Below are positions 8,491 to 18,000 of a DNA stretch of 64,000 bases, piece by piece. The notes under the pieces were generated by a model. It saw only the letters and a program-made list of their open reading frames with translations. It made no database searches and was not told the origin of the DNA. Source of the DNA: Formosa sp. (GTDB lineage Bacteria; Bacteroidota; Bacteroidia; Flavobacteriales; Flavobacteriaceae). Each line of letters begins with the position of its first letter. Position 1 is the stretch's first letter. The stretch lies in the NCBI GenBank assembly GCA_018673215.1, contig JABHDE010000033.1, positions 1 through 64,000 of the forward strand, written 5' to 3'. The position numbers and the translations under genes are program-made.

Positions 8491-8513
8491 GGCGAAATTA
8501 AACTCAATTCGCC
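8491..8513 (+). promoter_or_regulatory. Hairpin in the rho leader
   Basis: GGCGAAATT and AATTCGCC pair around the loop AAACTC, with one bulged A, about 95 bases before the rho ATG. There is no T-tract, so it is not a terminator. A TATAATTG (7 of 8 matches to the -7 consensus) ends just upstream at 8480, which would place the hairpin at the 5' end of the rho mRNA. A role in rho autoregulation or message stability is a guess. Confidence 0.4.
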
Positions 8514-8609
8514 ATACTCAATTTACAATAAAAATTACTTCTTCATAAAATCATTTCAATAATTAGTTCTTTAATCTATTAAAGGATTTAAAATTAATTC
8601 ACATATATA

Positions 8610-10265
8610 ATGTTTGAAATTTCACAATTAAAAGAAAAGAAACTCCCTGAACTGCAAGAAATTGCAAAGGAACTCAACGTCCCTAAGTTTAAAAGTTTAA
8701 AAAAAATTGACCTTGTATATCAAATACTTGATTTACAAGCTGCCAATCCTGCAATCGTGACTCCTCCAGTGACTAATAAGCCACCAAGACCAAGAAGAGA
8801 ACGTATTTCAAAACCTACTAAAGAATCTAATTCAGAAACAAAAGCTATCCCAGCACCAAAAACGGATATGTCTTCTGAAAACAAACCTCTCAAAGGAAAA
8901 GCTGAACCGAACACAACGGAAAAAACTGAAACAACTCCTGCTAACAAAACAGACTCAAAGGACACTCCTAAAGGGAACCTTAGGCCTCAAAAACAAAAAA
9001 ACCAAAATCCAAATCAGAATCCGAATCAAAAACAGAATTCGAAGCAGAACCCAAATCAAAATCCGAATCAAAAACAGAATCCAAATCAAAAACAAGGTAA
9101 TAACGGAAACAAAGATACTCGTAACCGTTATAAAGAGCCTGATTTTGAATTTGACGCCATTATTGAGAGTGAGGGTGTATTAGACCTTATGCAAGATGGG
9201 TATGGTTTCTTAAGGTCTTCTGATTATAACTATTTAGCATCCCCTGATGATATTTATGTATCTCAATCTCAAATCCGTTTATTTGGTTTGAAAAATGGAG
9301 ATACTGTATTAGGACATGTACGCCCTCCAAAAGAAGGTGAAAAGTATTTCCCACTCATCAGAGTCAGTAAAATAAACGGTCTCGATCCACAAGCTGTTAG
9401 AGATCGTGTAGCATTTGAACACTTAACACCGCTTTTTCCAAAAGAAAAATTTAATATCGCCGAAAAACAAAGTACCATTTCCACTCGAATTATGGACTTA
9501 TTTTCTCCAATTGGAAAAGGCCAACGTGGTATGATTGTGTCTCAACCAAAAACAGGTAAAACAATGCTTCTTAAAGATGTTGCCAACGGAATTGCGGCCA
9601 ACCATCCAGAAGTATATCAAATGATTTTATTGATTGACGAACGTCCTGAAGAAGTCACAGACATGCAACGTAATGTTCGTGGCGAAGTGATTGCTTCTAC
9701 GTTTGATAAAGAAGCACATGAACACGTAAAAATTGCGAACATCGTTTTAGAAAAAGCAAAACGACTTGTAGAATGCGGATATGATGTGGTGATTCTTTTA
9801 GATTCGATCACACGTTTGGCACGTGCCTACAACACAGTGCAACCAGCTTCTGGAAAGATTTTGAGTGGTGGTGTGGATGCGAATGCACTTCACAAACCAA
9901 AACGATTTTTTGGAGCGGCTCGAAATATAGAAAATGGAGGATCTCTTACCATTATTGCTACGGCATTAACCGAAACAGGATCTAAAATGGACGAGGTGAT
10001 TTTTGAAGAATTCAAAGGAACAGGAAATATGGAACTTCAATTGGATCGTAAGATCTCCAACCGTCGTATTTTCCCAGCCATTGATCTTACCTCATCGAGT
10101 ACTCGAAGAGACGACCTGTTATTAGACGAAAAAACCATCCAACGTATGTGGGTGATGCGAAAGTACCTTGCAGATATGAACCCTGTAGAAGCGATGGAAT
10201 TTATCAACGACCGTTTCAAACAAACACGCAACAACGAGGAGTTTCTAATCTCCATGAATGGGTAA
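8610..10265 (+). CDS. rho: Transcription termination factor Rho with long Asn/Gln-rich insert
   Basis: RNA-dependent ATPase/translocase that ends transcription. At 551 aa it is well over 100 residues longer than E. coli Rho (about 420). Residues 1-45 are the SAP-like Rho_N domain. Residues about 55-180 are a disordered, charged insert that ends in NPNQ/KQN repeats. The RNA-binding cold-shock-like fold ([14 protein letters not shown] onward) spans about 185-260, and the hexameric ATPase follows. Walker [25 protein letters not shown], the Q-loop [22 protein letters not shown] and the arginine-bearing [17 protein letters not shown] are intact, so the enzyme should be active. The gene is monocistronic, with a 5' hairpin and a strong terminator. 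Confidence 0.97.
   Translation: MFEISQLKEKKLPELQEIAKELNVPKFKSLKKIDLVYQILDLQAANPAIVTPPVTNKPPRPRRERISKPTKESNSETKAIPAPKTDMSSENKPLKGKAEPNTTEKTETTPANKTDSKDTPKGNLRPQKQKNQNPNQNPNQKQNSKQNPNQNPNQKQNPNQKQGNNGNKDTRNRYKEPDFEFDAIIESEGVLDLMQDGYGFLRSSDYNYLASPDDIYVSQSQIRLFGLKNGDTVLGHVRPPKEGEKYFPLIRVSKINGLDPQAVRDRVAFEHLTPLFPKEKFNIAEKQSTISTRIMDLFSPIGKGQRGMIVSQPKTGKTMLLKDVANGIAANHPEVYQMILLIDERPEEVTDMQRNVRGEVIASTFDKEAHEHVKIANIVLEKAKRLVECGYDVVILLDSITRLARAYNTVQPASGKILSGGVDANALHKPKRFFGAARNIENGGSLTIIATALTETGSKMDEVIFEEFKGTGNMELQLDRKISNRRIFPAIDLTSSSTRRDDLLLDEKTIQRMWVMRKYLADMNPVEAMEFINDRFKQTRNNEEFLISMNG
9001..9095 (+). repeat. rho: Imperfect tandem repeat coding for NPNQ/KQN units inside rho
   Basis: Units built on AATCCAAATCA/GAATCCGAATCAAAA recur in frame and code for runs such as [11 protein letters not shown]. 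The DNA is low-complexity and could gain or lose units by slippage. It lies wholly in the disordered insert of Rho, before the RNA-binding fold. Confidence 0.85.
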
Positions 10266-10291
10266 TTAGTTATTCATTTTTAATTCATAAA

Positions 10292-10322
10292 AAAAAGCCT
10301 TTCGATATCGAGAGGCTTTTTT
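10292..10322 (+). terminator. rho terminator
   Basis: AAAAAGCCT pairs with AGGCTTTTT, extended by a T-G wobble and TCG/CGA around an ATAT loop. It lies 27 bases after the rho stop and ends in a T-run. Confidence 0.85.
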
Positions 10323-10400
10323 CATGTTACAAGAACTCAGAGAGTTTGCTAAGCTGGGTTTTTATTTTACAAAAAGATTGTAAAGACATTTTAAAACACA

Positions 10401-10434
10401 AAAAATCCTTTGAAGCGGGCTTCAAAGGATTTTT
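10401..10434. terminator. Bidirectional terminator between rho and rpsT
   Basis: A perfect 15-bp stem (AAAAATCCTTTGAAG and its complement) with loop CGGG, flanked by A- and T-runs on both sides. It can stop rpsT (minus strand, stop at 10489) and any read-through from rho. Between the two hairpins (10323-10400) I see nothing that looks coding. Confidence 0.85.
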
Positions 10435-10488
10435 TAATTTTATAGAGTTACTAAAGTCAACCTACACTAGGATGCCAAAGTAAATGTA

Positions 10489-10740
10489 TTAAAGTGCTGC
10501 AACAAATTTTGACAAACCAGACTTTAGGTTTGCCGCTTTGTTGTTGTGAATGATGTTGTTTTTGGCCAACTTATCAATCATTGAAGACACAGTTGAAAAT
10601 GATTTCTGTGCTTCTTTTTTATCAGTTAGTTCACGCAAATTTTTAATTGCATTACGCGTCGTTTTGTGCTGGTACTTATTTAGCACGCGCTTGGACTCGT
10701 TACTTCTAATTCTTTTTAAAGCTGACTTATGATTTGCCAT
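10489..10740 (-). CDS. rpsT: 30S ribosomal protein S20
   Basis: An 83-aa, highly basic protein that binds the 5' domain of 16S rRNA. The N-terminus ANHKSALKRIRSNESKR and the helical repeats that follow are typical of bS20. The frame stays open further upstream (to 10863), but that stretch crosses the tRNA-Glu gene, so the ATG at 10740 is the real start. The gene lies 30 bases downstream of tRNA-Glu on the same strand and is likely transcribed with it. Confidence 0.96.
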   Translation of the reverse strand: MANHKSALKRIRSNESKRVLNKYQHKTTRNAIKNLRELTDKKEAQKSFSTVSSMIDKLAKNNIIHNNKAANLKSGLSKFVAAL

Positions 10741-10770
10741 AATTCTTAATTTATTATTATTAAATAATTG

Positions 10771-10842
10771 TAGCCCGTAGGGGAATCGAACCCCTCTTAC
10801 ATGGATGAAAACCATGCGTCCTAGCCGATAGACGAACGGGCC
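10771..10842 (-). tRNA. tRNA-Glu (anticodon TTC)
   Basis: A 72-nt cloverleaf including the discriminator A. The acceptor GGCCCGT pairs with ACGGGCT (first pair G-U), the anticodon loop is TTTTCAT, the T-arm GGGG TTCGATT CCCC. No CCA is encoded. It precedes rpsT on the same strand. Confidence 0.95.
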
Positions 10843-10919
10843 ATTTTTTATAACCAAAAACAAAATCTTGATGAATCTGTTTTTATTTCAAATAGCGTGC
10901 ATTATTTCTAATGCGGTTG

Positions 10920-10927
10920 CAAAAATA
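10920..10927 (-). promoter_or_regulatory. -7 promoter element of the tRNA-Glu / rpsT unit
   Basis: Reads TATTTTTG on the minus strand, a perfect TAnnTTTG, 78 bases before the tRNA 5' end. That implies a leader of about 70 nt that must be removed by processing. The GC-richer stretch just downstream (GCAACCGCATTAG) may be a stringent-control discriminator (inference). Confidence 0.45.
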
Positions 10928-10982
10928 CAACTATTTTTAAATGTTACAACTTCTTACTAACTTTTTTTAAAAAAAGTTAACC

Positions 10983-12461
10983 TTAATAGGCTTTTGCAAA
11001 TAAGACACGCTGCTTGGAAGGTTTCCCAGAAAATACACAGACACCTTCCTCTAGCTTAGAATCTATTGGAATACAACGAATTGTCGCTTTTGTGAGTTCT
11101 TTGATCTTATTTTCTGTCTCCGCAGTCCCATCCCAATGTGCCGAAACAAATCCAGTCTTTTCTTCTAAAACAGTTTTAAAGACCTCAAATGAATCTACTT
11201 TTGTGATGTGATCGGCTCTAAAATCCAATGCTTTTTGAAATAAGCCTGTTTGAATTTCTGTAATTAAAGTTTTTACTGTGTCTGTTAAGATATCTAAAGC
11301 CACAACTTGTTTGGTCAAAGTATCTCTACGTGCGAGCTCTACTGTTCCACTTTCCAAATCTTTTGGTCCAATAGCCAACCTTAAAGGTACGCCTTGTAAT
11401 TCGTGTTGTGCGAATTTAGCACCGGGGCGCTGGGTGGTTCTGTGATCGTATTTCACAGATATATTCTCTGCTCTCAAAGCACTCATAATTACCTCAGCTT
11501 TTGTTGTGATTTCGGCCAACTGTTCTTCGCTTTTGTATATAGGAACAATGACCACTTGGTAAGGCGCTAAGTTTGGAGGCAATACCAAGCCTTTATCATC
11601 GCTATGTGTCATAATGAGCGCGCCCATCAAACGTGTTGAAACCCCCCATGAGGTTGCCCAAACATAATCTTGTTTTCCTTCGCTGTTTGCAAATTTAACA
11701 TCAAATGCTTTTGCGAAATTCTGTCCTAAAAAGTGAGAAGTTCCTGCTTGCAAGGCCTTTCCGTCTTGCATTAAAGCTTCTATACAATAGGTTTCTTCTG
11801 CACCCGCAAAACGCTCACTTTCTGTTTTAACGCCTTGAATCACTGGAATTGCCATAAAATTCTCAGCAAAATTTGCATAGACCCTATTCATGAGTTTGGC
11901 TTCTTCGACAGCTTCAGTTTTGGTTGCATGAGCGGTATGCCCTTCTTGCCATAAAAATTCGGCGGTTCTTAAAAACAAACGAGTTCTCATTTCCCATCGC
12001 ACCACATTAGCCCATTGGTTAATTAAAAGTGGTAAATCCCTATACGATTGTACCCACCCTTTAAAGGTATTCCAAATAATGGCTTCACTGGTGGGTCTTA
12101 CCACCAACTCTTCCTCAAGTTTTGCATTTGGATCCACACGAAGTTTCCCTGGATTATCAGGGTCATTTTGCAAACGGTAATGCGTGACTACCGCACATTC
12201 TTTTGCAAATCCTTCCGCATTTTTTTCTTCAGCCTCAAAAAGGCTTTTTGGGACAAATAATGGAAAATACGCATTTTGATGTCCCGTTTCTTTAAACATG
12301 CGATCTAATTCTGCTTGCATTTTTTCCCAAATAGCATAGCCATAGGGTTTGATAACCATACAACCTCTGACCGCTGAGTTTTCAGCCAAATCAGCTTTCA
12401 CTACGAGCTCATTGTACCATTTTGAATAATCTTCGGATCTTGATGTAAGGTTTTTACTCAT
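10983..12461 (-). CDS. proS: Prolyl-tRNA synthetase, short (archaeal/eukaryotic-like) type
   Basis: Charges tRNA-Pro. From the ATG at 12461 it has 492 residues and starts [19 protein letters not shown]. The frame extends 29 residues upstream, but that part is hydrophobic, crosses the promoter and does not fit the family. Class II motif 2 region ([24 protein letters not shown]) and motif 3 region ([16 protein letters not shown]) are clear, followed by the anticodon-binding domain and a C-terminal zinc-binding-like extension. It lacks the editing insertion of the long bacterial ProS, as usual in Bacteroidota. It is divergent from the Trp/Asn-rich lipoprotein gene, with overlapping promoters. 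Confidence 0.95.
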   Translation of the reverse strand: MSKNLTSRSEDYSKWYNELVVKADLAENSAVRGCMVIKPYGYAIWEKMQAELDRMFKETGHQNAYFPLFVPKSLFEAEEKNAEGFAKECAVVTHYRLQNDPDNPGKLRVDPNAKLEEELVVRPTSEAIIWNTFKGWVQSYRDLPLLINQWANVVRWEMRTRLFLRTAEFLWQEGHTAHATKTEAVEEAKLMNRVYANFAENFMAIPVIQGVKTESERFAGAEETYCIEALMQDGKALQAGTSHFLGQNFAKAFDVKFANSEGKQDYVWATSWGVSTRLMGALIMTHSDDKGLVLPPNLAPYQVVIVPIYKSEEQLAEITTKAEVIMSALRAENISVKYDHRTTQRPGAKFAQHELQGVPLRLAIGPKDLESGTVELARRDTLTKQVVALDILTDTVKTLITEIQTGLFQKALDFRADHITKVDSFEVFKTVLEEKTGFVSAHWDGTAETENKIKELTKATIRCIPIDSKLEEGVCVFSGKPSKQRVLFAKAY

Positions 12462-12517
12462 ATTTTTGTAATTTGGCACAACTATTGATAATAATGCACT
12501 GTATATAATTAGTTTGA

Positions 12518-12525
12518 CAAAACTA
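12518..12525 (-). promoter_or_regulatory. -7 promoter element of proS
   Basis: Reads TAGTTTTG on the minus strand, a perfect TAnnTTTG, 57 bases before the proS ATG. It is only 2 bases from the -7 element of the divergent gene. Confidence 0.5.
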
Positions 12526-12527
12526 AG

Positions 12528-12535
12528 TATTTTTG
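12528..12535 (+). promoter_or_regulatory. -7 promoter element of the Trp/Asn-rich lipoprotein gene
   Basis: TATTTTTG, a perfect TAnnTTTG, 29 bases before the ATG at 12565. Paired back to back with the proS element, so the two promoters cannot be occupied at once. Confidence 0.5.
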
Positions 12536-12564
12536 TGACGTTCAACAATTTAATTTAAACTCTT

Positions 12565-13518
12565 ATGAAATTTATTACTTCTTTGACAAAACAAATGCCA
12601 CTAGCCTTTGTAGTTGGAATGCTTTTTAGCCTAAGCTCTTGTGGATCTTTCCAATATTCTGGGATCTATGACGATGGGATTTATTCAGATTCTGACCCTG
12701 TAGAAGAAGTTACTGAAACGTCAGTCAACACATCCAATTCATCGGATTATTATAAAAATTATTTTAGAGAAAAATCACTTCAAATTGAAGAGGACAATAC
12801 TGTTTTTACAGACGTTGACTCTTATGAAGGAGCTTATGAGGACGACTCCGAAAACACTAACAATTATGCCGGTTGGGGCGAAAACAACAGCAGCGAAATA
12901 ATCATCAATGTTTATGATAATGGACCCTACTGGGGAAATAATTGGGGCTACAACTGGGGGAATAACTGGGGGTGGAATTTTGGGTGGAACAATTGGGGCT
13001 TCATGTGGCAACCCAACTATTTCAATTCGTGGAACAATCCATATTGTTACTATGGTTGTTACAGTAATTACGGATACTATAATAATAGATACAACAACTA
13101 TGGCTACAATCGCTACAGAGGCCGTTCATATTCATATATCAATGGACAAAGAAGGTCAAGATATAGAAACTCAAGCCTAAGCAGTCGAAGTGTTTTAAGT
13201 ACCGCAACCAGAAGCAGAGTTACAGGTTCGGATTCAAGATCGACAACAAGACCCAGTAGATCGACAACGCGTTCTACTACCACAAGACCAGCGCGAACCA
13301 ACTCAAGCGTGCGCCCCTCAAACCCGAACACTCGCCCTAATACAACCACCAGACCTACACGAACTTCAACATATTCGAGGCCCTCTTCTACAAGACCTAC
13401 AAGGTCTACAGCTAGGCCTACAACAAGACCTACAACAAGGTCAAGTTCAACTACAAGAAGCAGCAGTAGCAGCAGAAGCAGCAGCGGAGGCAGTTCTACA
13501 AGAAGAAGAAATAATTAG
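12565..13518 (+). CDS. Lipoprotein with Trp/Asn/Gly-rich core and Ser/Arg/Thr-rich tail
   Basis: A 317-aa protein of unknown function. It opens with a lipoprotein signal (lipobox LSSC, Cys26). An acidic region (about 30-115) follows, then a strongly aromatic stretch (about 120-190) of WGNNWG/NYGY-type repeats rich in Trp, Asn, Gly and Tyr, with two close cysteines (PYCYYGCYS). Residues 190-317 are almost entirely Ser, Arg, Thr and Pro. The pattern suggests a surface-exposed, extended, sticky polypeptide with an acidic-then-basic charge profile; no enzymatic motif is present. It lies divergent from proS and 21 bases before a FadL-like porin gene, so the two are probably cotranscribed. Proteins of this kind are known next to proS in flavobacteria but remain uncharacterised. 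Confidence 0.75.
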   Translation: MKFITSLTKQMPLAFVVGMLFSLSSCGSFQYSGIYDDGIYSDSDPVEEVTETSVNTSNSSDYYKNYFREKSLQIEEDNTVFTDVDSYEGAYEDDSENTNNYAGWGENNSSEIIINVYDNGPYWGNNWGYNWGNNWGWNFGWNNWGFMWQPNYFNSWNNPYCYYGCYSNYGYYNNRYNNYGYNRYRGRSYSYINGQRRSRYRNSSLSSRSVLSTATRSRVTGSDSRSTTRPSRSTTRSTTTRPARTNSSVRPSNPNTRPNTTTRPTRTSTYSRPSSTRPTRSTARPTTRPTTRSSSTTRSSSSSRSSSGGSSTRRRNN

Positions 13519-13539
13519 GCAAAAGCAAAACAAACAAAA

Positions 13540-15054
13540 ATGAAAAATTTAGTTTTAACTTTAATGGGGACTATCTCCATGGTAAGCACCTATGGCCAAG
13601 ACTTAACGGATGCTTTAAGGTATTCAACAGGAGAAACTGAAGGAACCGCTCGATTTAAATCTATGAGTGGGGCTTTTGGTGCACTTGGTGGCGACATGTC
13701 GGCAGTAAGTATCAATCCGGCTGGTTCTGCCATTTTTAATTTAAGCCACGGCGCCATGACAGTTGCTACTCAAAGTACGTCAAACGATGTGTTTTATGGC
13801 TCTAACACACAAGCTCTGAGAGACGATTCTTTTGATATGAATCAAATTGGAGCAGCCCTTGTTTTTAATAATAGAGACCTTGAATCTGGATGGAATAAAT
13901 TTGTAATCAGTGTGTTTTACGAGCAACTTCAAAACTATGACAACCAGTTTTTAGCAGTTGGAACGACGCAAAACTCTATTGGTAGTTATTTTACCGACTA
14001 TGCTAACGGACTTAGACTTGATGAAATTACAGCTCTGGAAGGAGAGAGTATTACACAGGCTTACGGCGAAATCGGATCTGCTTATGGGTCTCGTTTTCAG
14101 CAGGCTTTTTTGGGATATGAAAGTTATATTTTGGAAGCTGCTGATGACACAGATAATGGAAACACCATATACACCTCTAATATTGCTGATGGCGACTTCT
14201 ATCAAGAATATAGCTATGCCTCAACAGGAATCAATGGTAAATTTTCTGCAAATATTGGATTTCAATATGACAAAAATATCTATTTTGGAATCAACTTAAA
14301 TTCTCACTTCTTAAACTACGAAAGAAGCACATATTTCTATGAGGACAACACTAATACAGGCTCTACAATAAATCAAGTTGATTTTAAAAACACCCTTTTA
14401 ACAACGGGTGAAGGCTTTTCACTACAACTTGGAAGCATTGTAAAAGTCAATGATTTCATAAGATTGGGACTCACATACGACAGTCCTACCTGGCTGCGAC
14501 TAAGGGAGGAAACTACACAGTATCTCTATACATTTGAAGATGCCACAAACCTTGAAGCAGAGGTTGACCCCGCTGTTATTAATGTGTTTCCAGAATACTA
14601 CCTGCGTACGCCGGCTAAAATTACGGGGAGTGCCGCTTTTATTATTGGAGATACTGGACTGATCAGTATTGATTATTCTAGAAAAGACTACAGTGGGACT
14701 AAATTTCGATCAAATTCTGGTGGTAATTTTTCTCAACAAAACTCAATCATCGGTACTACTTTAAAAGCAGCTAACACCATCCGTATTGGAGGCGAACTAA
14801 GACATAAGAAGTTTAGTTACCGTGGAGGCTATAAACTAGAGCAAAGCCCTTACAAGGACACTGCTGCTTATGGCGATCTTAAAGGATTTTCACTTGGGCT
14901 AGGATATAATTTTGGAGGTTCTCGACTGGATCTGGCTTATGAAAATTCAAATCGTAAAATGGACCAGCGTTTCTTTAACGCAGGTAATTTAGACGTCGCT
15001 AGAATAAACCGAACGAATTCTAATGTTTCACTCACATTAAGCATGAGTTTATAA
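13540..15054 (+). CDS. OmpP1/FadL-family outer-membrane transport protein
   Basis: A 504-aa outer-membrane beta-barrel. It has a signal peptide (residues 1-19, ending STYGQ), then the typical FadL/OmpP1 opening with RYSTGETEGTARFKSMSGAFGALGGDMSAVSINPAGSA, alternating strands throughout, and a last strand ending in SLTLSMSL. The family moves hydrophobic compounds such as long-chain fatty acids across the outer membrane; Bacteroidota members are often labelled hemin receptor without proof. It is downstream of the Trp/Asn-rich lipoprotein gene, and its 3' end faces the giant minus-strand gene with 24 bases between stops. Confidence 0.88.
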   Translation: MKNLVLTLMGTISMVSTYGQDLTDALRYSTGETEGTARFKSMSGAFGALGGDMSAVSINPAGSAIFNLSHGAMTVATQSTSNDVFYGSNTQALRDDSFDMNQIGAALVFNNRDLESGWNKFVISVFYEQLQNYDNQFLAVGTTQNSIGSYFTDYANGLRLDEITALEGESITQAYGEIGSAYGSRFQQAFLGYESYILEAADDTDNGNTIYTSNIADGDFYQEYSYASTGINGKFSANIGFQYDKNIYFGINLNSHFLNYERSTYFYEDNTNTGSTINQVDFKNTLLTTGEGFSLQLGSIVKVNDFIRLGLTYDSPTWLRLREETTQYLYTFEDATNLEAEVDPAVINVFPEYYLRTPAKITGSAAFIIGDTGLISIDYSRKDYSGTKFRSNSGGNFSQQNSIIGTTLKAANTIRIGGELRHKKFSYRGGYKLEQSPYKDTAAYGDLKGFSLGLGYNFGGSRLDLAYENSNRKMDQRFFNAGNLDVARINRTNSNVSLTLSMSL

Positions 15055-15078
15055 GCTCTATATCTTTAAACAAGTTCC

Positions 15079-18000
15079 CTATCTTTTTAAAGAAAAATGG
15101 GCATTTAATAGCACCGGTTCACCTGTGACGGGCTCGTTGTAGTATAGTACAAACCAATAATCGCTTGATGGCAACATGGCCCCATTGTAGCTGCCATCCC
15201 AACCATCACCAGAGGGACGTATTTCCTTTAAGAGTTTACCGTACCGATCAAATATTTGAATTTTTGCATTCAACTGATTTGAAATGCTAAAGATGTTCCA
15301 AGTGTCGTGGTATCCATCTCCATTTGGTGTGAAATATTTTGGATAGTCAATGATGTAAACAACTGCCTGCCCTACCCCACAGCCATTCAAATCCCGTACA
15401 TTCACAATCCGTTCTCCTGGATTTACACCTACAAATAAGCCTGTGTCTTGCCATGGTCCTTGATCGATATTGTATTCATAATCTCCTAGGCCAGTTGCAG
15501 TAACTTCGACAATATGTGTATCTGCAAATGCCTGAGTCGTTACCACTGCAGTAACCGTTGGCGGTGAGCTTTCTATCACTGTGAATACTTCAATTGGTGC
15601 CGCACATTGGGTGGCTAGAAGCGCATCAAAAACTTCTAAAGTATAAACACCTGCTTCAGTTGGCACATAACTAGAGGTTGTTTCTACAACAGTCCCAGTA
15701 TCATCTCTCCAAATAAAGATATAGTCAGAATTTGACAAACCGGTTGTGATTTCTAAAGGCCCTAAAACCTCGGTGCCATTGGTATCAACACATAACACAT
15801 ATTCATCATCAATATCAATGTATGGTAACGGATTTACCTTTAATACCAACGGAGCTGTTTCGTAACATACGGAACTATCTACCAATGTTCCAGTGGTATC
15901 TATTATTTGGGTATTATTATCAACACGTGCAAAAATGACTTGTGGGTTTTCCGTATTTTGATAAAAACTAGGCAATTCAAATTGGTCCAGATCTGCATCT
16001 AACTGAGTCGCAAAATAACGAACTAGGTAATTCGCGGGATCTTGACCGTTTAGTACAATAGCATCTTGTGTGCTTAAATCGAACAATACACTATCATTAT
16101 TGGGGTCGTTATCTGTCTCTACATTGTCATCACAGATTGTGTAAGGTTCATCTGGAGAGGTTGCTTGGGCAGCTTCAAGAACTTCTAAATTAAATTCTAC
16201 AGTTGTGTTTTGACAGCTTGTATTGGTGTTCAGCACGTTCACATAAAGAGTCTGTGGATTGCTGGTATTCATATAGGGACTCACCAAAGGATTTACCCCT
16301 AGAGCTGCATCGGCTGACGTTTCATAATACGTCACAATAAATTCGGATGCACTTTGAGCTCCTAAAATTAAATTGGTTTGAACTTCTAAATCAAACGCAT
16401 AAATACCGTCTGTGTTTAGCTCGCAAGCAATCAAAGTAGTAACAGGGTTGGCTTGTGGTATTGGGTTGACAATTACATCAAAATTTACTATTGAGAAGCA
16501 GCCTGTTGTATCGTTTGTCACGCGAACATAAATAGTTTGAACGGGAATATTAGTGTTTGTGTAATTTTCTGGAAACTCAATGGAATTAATACCATCTTCG
16601 GCGTCTGTGAATGTTTCATAGTAGGTTGGAGTCACGCCCAATTCACCGTTCAAAATAAACGTTTCATTTAGTGTTAAATCAAAAATTTCTTGTCCATTTC
16701 CACTTGCATTATTGTCACATAAATCGATGTTTCCAGGGGTTTGTGGCATCGGAATTGGCAATACTTCAAGAGTCAAGGTCGTAAAGTCAAAACAAGCAGT
16801 TACTGGGTTGGAGACACGCACAAAAACGGTTTGAGGGTTGCTAATATTTGTATAGGGACTAGACAGAGGAGAGACGTTTGCTTCTGCATCTAACTGTGTT
16901 AGGTGGTAGCTAAAGTCTAGTCCTGTTTGGCCGTTCAAAATCTGTCCTTCCCTATCTTCTAAAGTAAAGGCTTCCTGTTCATTGCCAGGTATATTGTCGT
17001 CACATAAAAGCAAAGGGGTGGGATCCAATAATACTGGAAGTGGATTGACTATCAATTCTAAACTTGTAATCTTTTCACAGCCTGTATCATCGTATGCAAC
17101 ACGAATCCATACAGTTTGAGGATTGGAAAGGTTTGTATAGTCCGTTGGTGTTCCGATTTCAGATGTTTGATTTTGAGCATCAACTTGTGTCTCATAATAA
17201 CTAATTGTTACTTCTGAAGCTGGGACTTGGTCTAAAAACTCTACTTCTTTGGATGTCAAGTTAAACTGGGCAAATTCATCCGCATCATCATCACAAACTT
17301 CAAGAGGCATCGGATCAAATAATTGAGGGGTTGGATTGACCACTAATACCAATTCTACAACGGTTGCACAAAGTGTAGTAATTGAAGGATTTAATATACG
17401 TGCAAAAACCGTTTGTGTATTGATTTGTATATTGCTATAAGGGCTGGACAAGGCATTAACATCGTTTTCGGCATCTGACATAGTCTCGTGATAGCTGATT
17501 GTAATACCAGGTACTCCACCAGCAATCTCAAGATCTCTATCGGTTAACATGAAGACTCCAAAACCATCGCTGTCAGGGTCACAATTGGTTAAATCTTGTG
17601 GAATTATAGCCTCTGGAGAAGGAGATACTTTCAAATCTAAAGCAACAGTAGTATAACATCCTGTATTTACATCTTGTCCTCGTGCAATAACAGTTTGAGG
17701 GTTGCTAATATTTGTATAGGGACTTGACAATGGATTTGTTTCCGAATCTGCATCTGCCTGCGTTAAATAATACGTCACTAAGTAATTTGAATTTCCGTTC
17801 TGGATCTCACTATCTTTTTCAGTTAAGTCAATCTGAGTAAATCCATCTGGAGTTCCATCATCACAAATCTCTAGCTCTGTTGGGGCTACTAGTTGAGGTA
17901 AAGGATTTACAATAAGAGTAAAACTTCCTGTAATGCGACAGCCTGTGGTTAAATCTGTAAGAGCGACATAAAGAGTCTGTGGACTGCTGGTGTTTTGATA

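Noticed and set aside
9001-9095. Short repeats in rho considered as CRISPR or intergenic VNTR
   Set aside because: They are in frame inside rho and code for NPNQ-type units.
10148-10483. 111-codon plus-strand frame running from the rho end through two terminators
   Set aside because: It overlaps rho out of frame and spans two strong hairpins.
10741-10863. N-terminal extension of rpsT
   Set aside because: It is the translation of the tRNA-Glu gene and spacer; S20 begins at the Met before ANHKS.
12462-12548. N-terminal extension of proS
   Set aside because: It crosses the divergent promoter elements and reads as a hydrophobic stretch foreign to the enzyme.
12775-13349. Open frames on both strands across the low-complexity lipoprotein gene
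   Set aside because: By-products of skewed composition; only the plus-strand frame with signal peptide and lipobox makes sense.
15061-15093. Possible terminator between the FadL-like gene and the giant gene
   Set aside because: The only stem (TCTTTAAA/TTTAAAGA) is weak, has a long loop and lies partly in the coding end of the minus-strand gene.
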